Assembly: GCA_940671915.1 (NCBI GenBank)
Contig: CALNVZ010000574.1
Location: 18,400-82,399 of the forward strand
Origin: Paracentrotus lividus
Taxonomy: Eukaryota > Echinodermata > Echinoidea > Camarodonta > Echinidae
Length of the DNA stretch: 64,000 nucleotides
Reading direction: 5' to 3'
Shown: positions 22,001 to 32,480 of the stretch, piece by piece
Layout of the letters: each line of letters starts with the position of its first letter
Position numbering within the stretch: position 1 is the stretch's first letter
Notes under the pieces: model-generated
What the model was told of the DNA's origin: nothing
Seen by the model: the letters and a program-made list of their open reading frames with translations, nothing else
Databases searched by the model: none
Translations under genes and position numbers: made by a program

Positions 22001-24371
22001 ATCAATTTCATTTTGCTTCAAATTTTCAGGTCATGTTATTCTAATGAATGTGCACACACTCCACATGTTTCACGCTCTCATAATACGCAAAATGCAAATA
22101 GCGCCCTCTAAAGTTTCAAAATTTGGCTAAAATCCAAGAAGCTGCATCTGCGTTGTGCCTCGTTAAAACCGTACCTTTTTTTGGATTTAGGTACTTCAGA
22201 TTATGTACTTTCCAGCAATGTAATGAAAAATATATCGATTCATTGACAAAATTGCTCAAAAATGTTGTACAAAATAAAAAATTATCGATACCAGGAAAAC
22301 AAGTTTAACTTCCCCTAAAAGAGCGAATATTCAATCTAGGGACTTGAAACTTGGCAGGCATATGTATCAATACATTTCACAACTATCTGCCAATTTTTGT
22401 AAAATTTGATGACGTCATCAAAAAGTTATGGACTAAAAATAGCGAATTTTCAATGGGTTACGTAACAAAGCATTACGTCATTGTCGTTCAATATTTGCTT
22501 CTGAAATTGACATCACAACGACCGCATTGAATTCGCCTTTTCATTGATACCAAATATAATATTGGTTGTCACAGAAAATTTCGAGTAAATCCAGTTTTTG
22601 TAGAAACCATTTTAATCAGCTTGCTTCATAATCGCGAAATCGAGAAAGCCACGAGTGCTCAGATTACTATAGAACGCCGGGGAGGAAAAAGGATTTTTTT
22701 TTTTTGTAGGAGCCATTATACCAGCTTGCCTAATAATTGCAAATTTGACAGAACAATGTGTACGCCGGATAGTATGGAAAGTGAAGTTTTCAAAATTGCA
22801 CTGTAGTACACAAGCCGTATTCGTTTAACACACAGATCTTGTATAGTTATGTAAAGCCTACTTCCGTTTTCCAATATATTTCATAATATATGCTTACATT
22901 TTAATAATCATTGAAATCCTTTAGTCAAGGCGTCAATGCAGGCACATCGTTCATGTCAACGATTGCAGTTCTAGTCTTCTTCTTCTTCTTCCACAAAAAG
23001 CCATTCACTTAACACATGATCCTTGTTCTCCCTGTCAAGGTCAAATTACTCATCCAAATTCGTTCAAACTTCATAGACATGACATCCATGATCCACTATT
23101 GATCCCCTGACATTTCAATTTCCAAAATCACTCATCCGTGACCGTCCATCGGCCATTTTGTCAATTTTCGGCCATATGAAAGCCATTCTTCCAGCCTCCA
23201 TATCTATGTCAATATAGATGCTACAGACTTTTAACAAAATGCATTGAATAGTCAATGATTTATCCTTTCATATGCATCCAACAACTTTTTATTTCAAAAC
23301 CATCTCATATTTTTAATCAATTTTAAAAATCGATTCCGTTATGAAATAAAAAATTGTGACTAAAAGCACACAAAAATGGCTATAACTTCATAAAATCAAT
23401 TCCATTTTGCTTCAAATTTTCAGGGCATGTTATTCCAATAAATGTGCACACACTCCTCATGTTTCACGCTCCAGCAAATACGCAAAATGAAAATAGCGCC
23501 CTCTAAATTTTCAAAATTTGGCTAAAATCCAAGAGGCTGCATCTGCGTTATGCCTCGTTAAAACCGTACCTTTTTTGGATTTAGGTAGTTCAGACTATGT
23601 CCTTTCCAGCAATGTAAAGAAAAATATATCGATTCATTGACCAAATTGCTAAAAAATGTTGTACAAAATGAAAAATTATCAATACCAGGAAAACAAGTTG
23701 AAATTCCCCTAAAAGAGCGAATATTCAATCTAGGGACTTGAAACTTAGCAGGCATATGTATCTATACATTTCACAACTATCAGCCAATTTTTGTAAAATT
23801 TGATGACTTCATCAAAAAGTTACGGACAAAAAAATTGCGAATTTTCAATGGATTACGTAACAAGGCATTACGTCATTGTCGTTCAATATTTGCTTCTGAA
23901 ATTGACATCACATTGACCGCATTGAAATTGCCTTTTCATTGATACCAAATATAATATAGGTTGTCACAGAAAATTTCGAGTAAATCCAGTTTTTGTAGAA
24001 ACCATTTTAATCAGCTTGCTTCATAATCGCGAAATCGAGAAAGCCACGAGTGCTCAGATTACTATGGAATGCCGGGGAGGAAAAAAGGATTTTTTTTTTT
24101 GTAGGAGACATTATACCCGCTTGCCTAATAATTGCAAATTTGACAGAACAATGTTGTACGCCGGATAGAATGGAAAGTGAAGTTTTCAAAATTGCACTGT
24201 AGTACACAAACCGTATTCGTTTAACACACAGATCTGGTATAGTTATGTAAAGCCTACTTCCGTTTCCCAATATATTTCAAAATATACATTTAAATTTTAA
24301 TAGTCCGTGACATCTTTTAGTCTAGGCGTCAATGCACTCACATCGTTCATGTCAACGATTGCAGTTCTAGT
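19072..24371 (+). repeat. tandem array of four 1.1-1.4 kb units
   Basis: Units end with CATCGTTCATGTCAACGATT plus GCAGTTCTAG and begin with CTTCTTCTTCTTCCAC plus AAAAAGCCATTCA: about 19,172-20,502, 20,503-21,577, 21,578-22,974 and 22,975-24,371. The second unit lacks about 190 bp in its first half and about 90 bp near the middle. The first is preceded by extra partial copies of a 60-bp sub-unit containing GCATTGACGCTCCAGCGACA (19,076-19,230). Most units carry GATGACGTCATC and AGCGCCCTCTAAA. No protein-coding signal is seen; reading frames of 60-115 codons here are not conserved between units. Confidence 0.9.
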
Positions 24372-24735
24372 TCAACATGGAATTGTTAGCAAAAGTCGAA
24401 ATACACTTCTAAAACAGGAATTCCATCATATTTGATCGAATATACCAGGTAAAATACGAAAAAACTGCAGTTTTTGCAATTTTAACACAGTGCACACCAA
24501 ACCGTGAAATGGTTACTGTAAACTAATTTTGTATGTTAGGGCGCACATGTGAATTTTTTTTTTGACAAGTGTGATGTAAAATCATTCGAATATTGTCCTG
24601 AGATTATTTAATCAAAGTTGTGATAATCTGCTTGTGAACTAAAAAACCGACATTTTTGTCTTCAACCAATGTTCACTGAAGCATGACATGATGATTCTTT
24701 CTCAAACTTGCTCTTATGGTAGCTGACAAAATTTC
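24372..24735 (-). repeat. right outer inverted repeat of the 18-25 kb structure
   Basis: Reverse-complement partner of 18,180-18,515, joined directly to the last tandem unit (after GCAGTTCTAG). Together they bracket about 5.9 kb. Confidence 0.75.
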
Positions 24736-25110
24736 CTAGACGGACATATAATTAGATATTTTTCAGTTCCATCTGTTATTATAGGCTTTATAGGCTTTCC
24801 CAGTCAGTTTTAAACTCTTTGCAGTCGAATTCGTTCAATTTAAACGATACCTCGCGGTCAATTGGTCAATTGAATTAACGTATAGATTTTTAATCGCGAT
24901 CACATTTCGGACGAAAGTGCTTGTAAGAAATGTCAAATTGATCGGAGATGTTTGAAACTTGACCGGGAAAAATATATTAATATTTGAAATAGGGGGAACT
25001 TACTTTTTGTGTTGTGTTTATATTAGAATCTCCCATGTTAAAAGTCTATTAGTGGTAAAATGGCTGCTAACATGCTACTTTCTTTAATAGTGCTCAAAGC
25101 ACCAATGAGC
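24736..25110. other. no recognised feature
   Basis: AT-rich. It would be downstream of, or an intron in, the light-chain-like gene on the minus strand. Confidence 0.4.
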
Positions 25111-25399
25111 CTACCTTGGTTTTGATTTTGGATCGGTTGAGAGTCCAAATAGATATATCTGAAGGTCTCCCATTGTGAAATGAACCTTGGTGCCTGAATC
25201 AGAATGACTACATTCATAGCTTTTGCCTATCAAGCAATGCCAGAAACTTTCAAATTTCCTGTCAAATGTATCTTTGATGTATGTGGCCATATCATCCTCA
25301 TCCTTGCCTTCTGATTTGGCTTTGACCGCACATCCTATAGCATAGATAACCTTATCTTCACTAGCCTTGGTAGAAGGATGAATCTTCACACATGAAAAC
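25111..25399 (-). CDS. LC8-type dynein light chain-like protein, 3' or internal exon
   Basis: The translated exon (about 95 residues) aligns along most of an LC8-type dynein light chain, a small homodimer that docks short linear motifs in dynein and many other proteins. Visible family marks: ATYIKDTFDRKFESFWHCLIG, matching the family's helix 2 and first strand (AAYIKKEFD.KY...WHC..G), then HF...G.L.I.LF for the last strands. The FGSYVTHE-type loop of canonical LC8 is replaced by a SDSGT-containing stretch, so this is a divergent paralogue with possibly altered ligand choice. A splice acceptor (TTTTAACAG before 25,399) shows that an upstream exon, not found, supplies the start. A TAG at 25,113-25,111 can end the protein, but it overlaps a good donor (AAG|GTAGGC), so the exon might instead be internal. 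It is the only likely host gene here. Confidence 0.7.
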
Positions 25400-25454
25400 C
25401 TGTTAAAATTATTTTAAGAAAATATAGATAATATATTCACGAATTGTCATTCAA

Positions 25455-25507
25455 ATTCATTTATTCATTCATTCATTCATTCATTCATTGAATTATTCAT
25501 TCAATAA
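25455..25507 (+). repeat. TTCA microsatellite
   Basis: Seven or more ATTC units in tandem with slight decay at the 3' side; lies in the presumed intron upstream of the light-chain exon. Confidence 0.9.
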
Positions 25508-26375
25508 TTTGTTCCTACGATCATTTATTCATTGGTTAATGAAAATAAAACCTCCTTATTGATTATTTGCTTCAGTGTTTTAGATTATAGATGTTTTTTG
25601 TTTTTCATTTCTTATTATCTAAGGAACCCTAGAACATACACTTATTTGAATACCGAATGACGGTGTGTTAGGTACGCCTTTCATCGAAATAGGAAAAATA
25701 TGTTGTCTGCGAAAAAGTCTTGGAAAAGTAATTATTTTAAAACATTAGATATTTATTTTTCCGAAGTTTAATTCTATGTTTGATCGTAATCAAAGAGTTA
25801 AGCTTAACACTTATTGAAGGGAATTTGAAAAGGTCTCCATCGCTCGAGAATTTTTTTCTGTCGTTGGAAAATTTTTTGTAATTAGTCCATTCTTTTGCCA
25901 CAGCTTTTATATCCATTTCGGTCCTGTGCATAAAAATCCTAATATTTTTGTTCAAAAAGCCCAATAAAATATTTTTTAAATTCATTTGGAATCGAGGGAA
26001 CGAAATTGTTAGAATGGCCATGTTTATGTTATAAAAAATTATTGTGTGCCCTTCGTATGATTGACCCATATATTTTACGGTACTACTCAGAATATTTAGC
26101 GTGTTTGACTGCATGTTCATGGACATGTCTTGTTTGCATGTTTTCTTTTTCAATCTTTGGAGTGTATTTATACATGTACACAGTGCGTCCCAAAAAGAAC
26201 TATACACTTTTGACAAGGCTACCAAATTAAAAATATATGATTCTTGGGGAAGAAGTTTAGATATACATAAAGCTCATATCCTCAACTATCATTATGACAC
26301 AAACAAATTCTGAATATAACGCATTCTTCAGTGAGCAATGCCCACTTTTATGAAGGATACAAAAAACAGCCTGCA
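25508..26375. other. no recognised gene
   Basis: A 162-codon minus-strand open stretch (25,737-26,225) shows no family resemblance and is Lys/Asn/Ile-rich as expected from AT-rich DNA. GTGCGTCCCAAAAAG at about 26,184 resembles a mariner-type terminus, but no partner terminus was found. This could be intron of the light-chain gene. Confidence 0.4.
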
Positions 26376-26377
26376 CA

Positions 26378-26640
26378 GGAATTCGCTCTTCATTTATCCC
26401 CTGGGTATGGCATGCCAAGAAGGATTCAAGTAATAATGGAATAAATCGGCTAACAAAGACAAAAACAAACTGAAATCAGAGCAAAAATCAATGATATGAA
26501 AACAAAACTGTGAACAACTACATTTTGCATAATATTGCTTGTCTATTTCTTTTACTCTGTTAGCTGATTCATTCCACTATTTCTTTGAATCCTTCTTGGC
26601 ATTCCATACACAGGTGGTAAATAAAATCGTTCAGAATCTG
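26378..26640. repeat. foldback inverted repeat, arms about 80 bp
   Basis: 26,378-26,460 and 26,555-26,640 are reverse complements (GCCAAGAAGGATTCAA in one, TTGAATCCTTCTTGGC in the other), with about 95 bp between them. Confidence 0.8.
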
Positions 26641-26653
26641 AACTAACATAGAC

Positions 26654-26890
26654 ATGAATAACCGAGAGGTCATAGTAGTAGGTGATTTTAATTACAATGT
26701 ATTTTGTGACAGCGAGAAGGCAAAAATAGATGATCTTTGTTGTGAGTATCAACTTTCTCAGTTAATAAATTCACCCACAAGAGTAACTGAAAGATCAAGC
26801 ACCTGTATAGATCTTGTATTAGTCTCTCATCCAGAACGTGTGAAGGCGGACATTATTCCTCTTGGTCTTAGTGATGGTACTTGTAAGTAG
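26654..26890 (+). pseudogene. LINE endonuclease fragment
   Basis: Encodes VVGDFNYNVF, then QLINSPTRVTERSSTCIDLVLVS in two adjoining parts and LSDGT (SDH mutated). These are the aspartate/asparagine block and the C-terminal end of an APE-type endonuclease of a CR1-like LINE. Both flanks lose similarity abruptly; there is no RT. Confidence 0.8.
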
Positions 26891-27294
26891 GAAAATTAAA
26901 GGTAAAACGATAAAAATGTATCTAAAACTTGTGTGTGAGATCGACCTCTCATGGGGACCTCGTTACCCCACTTAAGGCCGGAGTGACCGTTCTGAAGAAT
27001 TGACATCATGCATGGTTGGCTTTTAAACTTCTTACCGAGATCCCCAACCTCCCCATCCATACCCAACGAAACCACAGCCAGGTTACTTAGTCTGTCTTTC
27101 TTTGCCTAGGGTCCCTCCCATCCCGCGCAGCATGGGGAGACTCGTTGGGTACACTGCACAGGTAGCGCAGGTAATCCTCCTTGAAACGAGCTTATCCCAC
27201 CCCGAAGGTGTGGCTTTGTTGTTCCCTTCCTTCGATGCCTCCCTTATCATGTGATAAGTTAGAATGCGTACTAATGGGAGATCCAACCCGTAAA
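26891..27294. other. no recognised feature
   Basis: GC-richer than its surroundings (26,930-27,240), with CCTCCCCATCC and CCCATCCCGCGC tracts. Not repeated elsewhere in the window; no protein or tRNA was recognised. Confidence 0.4.
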
Positions 27295-27880
27295 TTGAAG
27301 GTTCAAATGTTGTTATCGTACAAACTAAGCACACCTTGTTTTTTTCGAAAGAAAATATCCTTGGACACAATATTTCATAGGTGTGCTCTTCGAAATTTGT
27401 TGCGATCACCTCTTAATTTAAGGGGGCGTCCAAATTGTTGCCCTTTTAATGACAAATAATATTTTGGGGATATAATTTGGAGGAACTTTCTTATCGCCCC
27501 GAATTTCAGATCATATAAAAGAGAAATAAATTGCCTACAAGCTGAAACCAATTTTGATGGAATTTAGAGGGGTAAAAATGAATATTCAGCCCAAAGAATT
27601 TCATTTTATAAAATATTTTTCAAAAAATAGAATGTAATCAAAATTTATACTTCGCATTTGTCAAAACTGCGCAAAGAAAATTCAAGTGTAACTATTTAGA
27701 AAATTGTTCCAATATGTGCACGACATCTTGTGAGAAATGCAGGTTCGTTTATTATTTCTAACAAAAAGTTATATCATCATAAAGTCGTGATCTTGATTTC
27801 GCTGAAAACGGCAATATGTCAATATCCCTAAAAGCTCCGTACACGGACGTATGGGAAAAGGTATGGTGTCTTCTATAAAT
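27295..27880 (-). repeat. dispersed repeat R3, unoccupied copy
   Basis: Reverse-complement relative of 37,835-39,425 (shared: ACAAACTAAGCACACCTTGT, GGGGGCGTCCAAATT, AAAAGTTATATCATCAT, GGTATGGTGTCTT). It lacks the 981-bp insertion found in that copy; the corresponding target is the TA at 27,635-27,636. Confidence 0.9.
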
Positions 27881-28082
27881 AAAATGTCTTTGACTTTTTA
27901 AACCCCAAATTAACCGGTTTCTGCAGTAAAATTTGATAACATGAAATGATCTACAAGTAAAGAAATATTATTTTGATTGTTTTTATGTATATAAACATAC
28001 GGGTACTTGGCATTTTACAAAATACATCCCAAAAGTTGTTTAAAGGTGTATATTATGACATTTCATGATGTGATACATAGGC

Positions 28083-28290
28083 ACGTAACTAGGATTTTTA
28101 CGGGAGGGTTCGAAATCTGCAAGAGTGGACAAAAAGGTACACCAATTTTTTTTTCACATCAAGCCGGGCGAGTAAAGAGGTACATTAAAAAAATTTCACG
28201 TCACGCTACCCGCGCGAAAAGGCGGTGGGGAGGGGGGGGGGGTAGGTAGGTGTTCAAAAAAAATTATTAGCTATAGGGGTAGGCTGAGGT
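28083..28290 (+). repeat. dispersed repeat R1
   Basis: GTAACTAGGATTTTTACGGG, GGTTCGAAATCTGCAAGAG, TTTCACGTCACGCTACCCGC and ATAGGGGTAGGCTGAGGTCG: full-length relative of the minus-strand copy at 8.94-9.12 kb. Confidence 0.9.
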
Positions 28291-28339
28291 CGTTTAATTA
28301 GCCCCCAAAAATGATAAGCAAAAAATAAATAAATAAAAA

Positions 28340-28640
28340 ATTTAAACATCTATTTTTTTTGTCAAGCGGACCCTGCTCGCCAGCGGGGGGGGGGGGGGGG
28401 GGGGGGGGGGGTTCGTTCAAACCCCCCTAGTTACGGGCCTGGATACATGCAAAGGTAGTAAACAAAAAAAAAGTGAGTGCAAAGTGAATTTGAGAAGACA
28501 ATCCATTTCCTTTTCAAGGCCTGTAACCAGGGAGGGGGGGGGGTTCGGGATCGAACTTCCCCCCCCCCCCCCCCTTTTTTTCGGCCCTGGCGGGGAAGGA
28601 GTAGGGTCCGCTTGACAACAAAAAAACAAAAAAAAGAGAG
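28340..28640. repeat. G/C-run repeats, including 27 consecutive G
   Basis: 28,385-28,411 is an uninterrupted G27. Flanks read GTCAAGCGGACCCTGCTCGC and CCCCCTAGTTACGGGCCTGG, the same phrase as in the spacer at 7.9-7.97 kb. An inverted relative with G-run, C-run and GTCCGCTTGAC lies at 28,530-28,618. The G tracts are potential quadruplex formers. Confidence 0.8.
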
Positions 28641-28689
28641 AGAGAGAGAGAGAAAGAGAAAAGGGGAGGAAAACAGGGTGTGAAACGAA

Positions 28690-29110
28690 TTCTTAAATAG
28701 ACCTACTTACCTAATTTTCAAAATGTTCATGAGCTAAATTATTCCTAAAAAAAATAGTGCTCAAATTCGCCTTTTTTAGATAGGTCTGTGCAATATTTTC
28801 GCTGGCTCTCGCATAAATCATTATTTTCAGAGACCGCGGGCGTTTTTGAAAGGGCTTGAGGGGGTGATTAAAAAGTTGATGGGCTGAACACGAGGAAAAG
28901 TATATAAGCTTTTTTTTTAAATATCTACTGGAAAAATTGGAGGGGCTGCAGCCCCCCCCCCCATCCTTCATCCCTGGTTTTCAGGAAATATTACAATACA
29001 GAATTGAAATACGAGTCATTTAATAAAAGTTTTTCCTCTCGATTTCATGCTCACATTTCATTTTTTTAAGGTAGGCGATGGTCATCTTGTTTTGTAGGAA
29101 TCTAAAAAAA
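28690..29110 (+). repeat. dispersed repeat R5, copy 1
   Basis: Direct copy of 30,655-31,085: shared blocks include ATGAGCTAAATTAT, TAGATAGGTCTGTG-like, GCGTTTTTGAAAG-like, GGAGGGGCTGCAGCCCCCCC and CGATTTCATGCTC-like. Confidence 0.85.
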
Positions 29111-29159
29111 AAAGAAAAAAGAAAAGCAAATGTGCAGCCTCAATGTCATCATAACCAAA

Positions 29160-29522
29160 ATTTTCGGCTCGCGCTTCTCGCTCGTATGGCAAGCCGTATC
29201 GATATATATTATGATTTTGTGATATCATCAATTCGAATTAGTGATATCACTAAATCCATTTAGTGATATCATTAATTTGAATTTGTGATATCACCAAATC
29301 GAATTAGTGATATCACTAATTCCCATATGTTTTTCACATAAATCCCTTTTTTGATATCAAGAAATAGAATTCGTGATATCACTAAATCGAATTAGTGATA
29401 TCACGAATTCGAATTTGTGATATCACTAAATGAATTTGTGATATCACAGATTGTATTTTATGATATCATTAAATCTATTTCGTGATATCACTAATTCGAA
29501 TTAGTGATATCACAAAATGACA
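29160..29522. repeat. palindromic GATATC-word array 1
   Basis: Twenty-two-bp palindromic units combining TTAGTGATATCACTAA with TTCGAA fill 29,213-29,522. A distinctive inner block (CATATGTTTTTCACATAAAT) and a leading phrase (TATGGCAAGCCGTATCGATA) occur in inverted orientation in array 2 at 35.95-36.47 kb. Confidence 0.9.
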
Positions 29523-29565
29523 AAAGAAATTTAGCACTCATGTTGTGAAAGATATCGCTTTGATT

Positions 29566-29755
29566 TCGAGCTTTACTTCAGTGCTAGAATTCACGTGGTA
29601 TTTTGAGCTTTACTTTAGTGCTAGAATTCACGTGGTATTTTGAGCTTTACTTTAGTGCTAGAATTCAAGTGGTATTTAGAGCTTTACTTTAGTGCTCAAA
29701 TTCAGCTCTGTTTCTAGCGCTAGTTTAGCGTTTTAATTCACTTGGTATTTATTAC
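29566..29755 (+). repeat. 37-bp tandem repeat, about five copies
   Basis: Unit: GAGCTTTACTTTAGTGCTAG followed by AATTCACGTGGTATTTT. The first three copies are almost identical and the last two decayed. Confidence 0.9.
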
Positions 29756-29849
29756 ATTGATGCAAAAAATATATAACCTGTGATCTAAACCTTTACATTA
29801 TTGCAATAATTCAGTTCTGATTTTATTTAGCACTTTATTCTTTTAAATC

Positions 29850-30105
29850 GATTGGCAACATATCAAGAATGAAATTCAGGATATGTTGCCAATTTCTATG
29901 TAATCCTTCTGTATTCTCTTATTGACGTATTGCAATTTTTTTTTTTTTTTTTTTTTGTTAACAAATAAACACTTAATGCTTTATTTGCATTTTTATGGTG
30001 TAAAAAATTTTATTTTTCAGTGGCACATTAGACAAAAAAATGAACGCTAATTGTGCAAAAATTGGCAACATATCATTAATTTATTTCGTGATATGTTGCC
30101 AATTT
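29850..30105. repeat. two hairpins with TTGGCAACATATC arms
   Basis: ATTGGCAACATATC ... GATATGTTGCCAAT occurs at 29,851-29,894 and again at 30,060-30,103, each with a loop of about 16 bp. The stretch between them holds a T-run (29,937-29,956). Confidence 0.85.
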
Positions 30106-30549
30106 GTGTGTTTTTTTTTTATATTATTATTATTTCGACATCGCGTCTACTCACGTTGCCACAATCTTCATGTGCCAATCCATCATTAATTAGGTAAGCA
30201 CCCGTTATTCCGAAGGTTCGTAATTCCGAAGGATCTTTATTCCGAAGATTCGTTATTCCGAAGGTTCGTCATTCAGAAGGTTCGTTATTCCGAAGGTTCG
30301 TGATTCCGAAAACGAAATAGGGTTCGTCATTCCGAAGGTTCGTCATTCCGAAAACGAAATAAGGTTCGTTATTCCGAAGGTTCGTCATTCCGAAAACGAA
30401 ATAAGGTTCGTTACTCCGAAGGTTCGTCATTCCGAAAACGAAAAAGAGTTCGTTGTTCCGAAGGTTTGTCATTGCGAGGAGGGGTGTCATTATTTTAGGG
30501 GTATCGGGGGATAGCGGGGACTAATGCCTCACACATTATATAAGTGTAT

Positions 30550-30606
30550 GTACTGATGTGTTGGCTCAGTGGATAGAGGGTTGTGAGGTCGATACCAGGT
30601 GGCGTT
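30550..30606 (+). mobile_element. tRNA-derived SINE head, truncated
   Basis: An A-box-like TGGCTCAGTGG (30,562-30,572) and a B-box-like GAGGTCGATACCAGG (30,585-30,599) lie only 12 bp apart, so the anticodon region is largely deleted. Sequence after it has no tRNA features. Confidence 0.45.
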
Positions 30607-30654
30607 AACCAAAAGTGTGAAACCCCACTTTTATGCATAAAATGCTCTGCGGAT

Positions 30655-31085
30655 TCTTAAATATGCCTATCTACCTGATGGACAAAATGTTAATGAGCTA
30701 AATTATGAAGTGCAGAAAACCCCATTTTCAGATAGGTGTGTGGCAATATTTTTTCGCTGGCGGTCGCATATATTTATAGACCGCAGTGCGTTTTTAAAAG
30801 AATTTGGGGCAGGAATGGCGGGGGGGGGGAGGAGGGTACAAAGTTTATTCGCTGAAACACACGGAAACATATAATCTTTTTGCATTTTTGTAAGTGTCTA
30901 CAGATAGAATTGGAGGGGCTACAGCCCCCCCCGCTTATCTTTCATCCCTGTTTTCAAGAGAGATTACAATAAAAAATGAAATTATGAGTCATTTAATTAA
31001 GAGCTTTTCCTTCGACTTCATGCTCGCATAGCCAAATTCAAGGAGGTGATTATACTCTGTTAGTTAGGAATATAAAAAAAAAAGC
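30655..31085 (+). repeat. dispersed repeat R5, copy 2
   Basis: Direct-orientation relative of 28,690-29,110, inside the foldback element. It leads into the CGGCTCGCGC cluster just as copy 1 leads to the occurrence at 29,162. Confidence 0.85.
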
Positions 31086-31136
31086 AAGATGCTTTTAAAT
31101 GCCACACATCATGTAATTTTAAAAAAATGTAAGCAA

Positions 31137-31930
31137 AATTTTCGGCTCGCGCTTCGCGCTCGCGCATGTCCACTTGACTCCCGCTTCGATAGGCCGAATT
31201 ATAGGTTAAAAAGAAATGTGCTCACAATTCACAGCATTCATATGATTTTGTGTTTTTTTCCGCCCCGCATCTTTGTGGGAATTTGGTCATCTGTGTGTGA
31301 TGAATATAAAAGTAGAATGAGGCAAATATGCCTGAAATAACAAGGAAGTTTCACGTTAGGAAGGGAGGTGATCTTAACTGTTTAAGGAATTTAAAAGAAA
31401 TAGAAAAGATATAAGAGACAACTGTGCATTATAACATACCACATTAAGCCATTAAACAGCAAAATTTTCCGGCTCGTGCTTCGCGCTCGCAAATTCATCC
31501 TGCTAAAGTCTGCTTTTCACATTTTTAACCCTTATAAAAAATCCTTATTACGGATCTGTAAAATAAGAGGGAAAAAAAGTAAAATACACTCTTTAGTCAT
31601 TATAGACAAAATTTCGGCTCGCTGCTTCCGCTCGTAGAGTTTTCGTACAAAGTCCATTGACTGATTCTGACTCCAAAGTGAGTAATTATAATGTTAATTT
31701 TCGCTCACGCTTCGGTTCACAACATATTTTTGCTTAAAAGGGTGTTATCAATCACCTCGTAGAGGAATTAAAAAGAAAATCATGACTTAAATAAACTGCC
31801 TTTGCGGTAGTTATGAGCCAAATTTTCGGCTCGCGCCTTCGGTGCCTCGCAGGTTTGCTGTTTAAGAAACAGGTCCACTTTTTCAATTTCGAACACCCCC
31901 CCCGGAAAAATCCTAGATTACGGGCTGAAG
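31137..31930 (+). repeat. cluster of CGGCTCGCGCTTCGCGCTCG units
   Basis: The phrase or a decayed form occurs at about 31,143, 31,466, 31,616, 31,705 and 31,827, separated by blocks that recur with it (GGGAGGTGAT, GAATTTAAAAGAAA, a cysteine-poor AT spacer). It ends in CGAACACCCCCCCCGGAAAA and TCCTAGATTACGGGC, the phrase at the end of R1. Confidence 0.8.
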
Positions 31931-32480
31931 CCTATGGATCACCCATTTGAAAGAATTCCTTAAAACGCCCCTGGTAACGATTTAGATCAACCCTTTCCAC
32001 CCTCATAACAATAATTGAACACTTAAGGTGATACCTTCCCCCCAACACCGCCTGCCCTCCAGTTTTCCCGCTTCGCCACAGATTATTTCAGTTTGGACTA
32101 ATTACAAAACTATTTTATTTCGGATTAACGAACCTTCGGAATGACGAGCCCTATTTCGTTTCGGAATTACGACCTTCGGAAATGACGAACCCTTATTGTT
32201 TTCGGAATTACGAACCTTCGGAATGACGAATTCGGAATGACGAACCCTATTCCGTTTTCGGATGACGAACCTTGCGAATGCGAACCCTTTGTTTTCGGGA
32301 ATGACGAACCTTCGGAATATCAAACCTTTCGGAATAACGCCACAAATGTTCGGATAAACGGAACATCGAGTATAGGCATTTTACGTGTTTCGGAATGACG
32401 AACCTTCGGAATAATGGACCTTCGGAATAACGAACCTTCGGAATTACGAAGTGTAACCATTAATTATACTATCTCTTCAT

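Larger units (their letters stand above)
30193..32458. mobile_element. foldback (TU-like) transposon with 16-bp word arms and 8-bp target duplication
   Basis: Left arm: tandem GGTTCGTNATTCCGAA units (30,203-30,478), later forming 42-bp pairs spaced by AACGAAATAA. Right arm: the same word inverted (32,118-32,455), more decayed. Termini GGTAAGCACCCG and (complement) GGTTACACTTCG are flanked by a perfect direct repeat ATTAATTA at 30,185-30,192 and 32,459-32,466. The interior (30.5-32.1 kb) carries a SINE-like piece, repeat R5 and a cluster of the CGGCTCGCGC phrase, and no transposase. Sea urchin TU elements are known for long inverted termini built of 15-bp tandem units; the match is in architecture, not sequence. 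Confidence 0.85.

Noticed and set aside
26175-26200. Mariner-type terminus (GTGCGTCCCAAAAAG)
   Set aside because: No inverted partner and no transposase within the window; similarity is short.
25737-26225. 162-codon minus-strand ORF
   Set aside because: No family resemblance, composition expected of AT-rich non-coding DNA, no convincing splice or start context.
30203-30478. CRISPR-like array
   Set aside because: The repeats are directly abutting or separated by a constant 10-bp piece, with no unique spacers, in a eukaryotic genome with inverted partner arrays.
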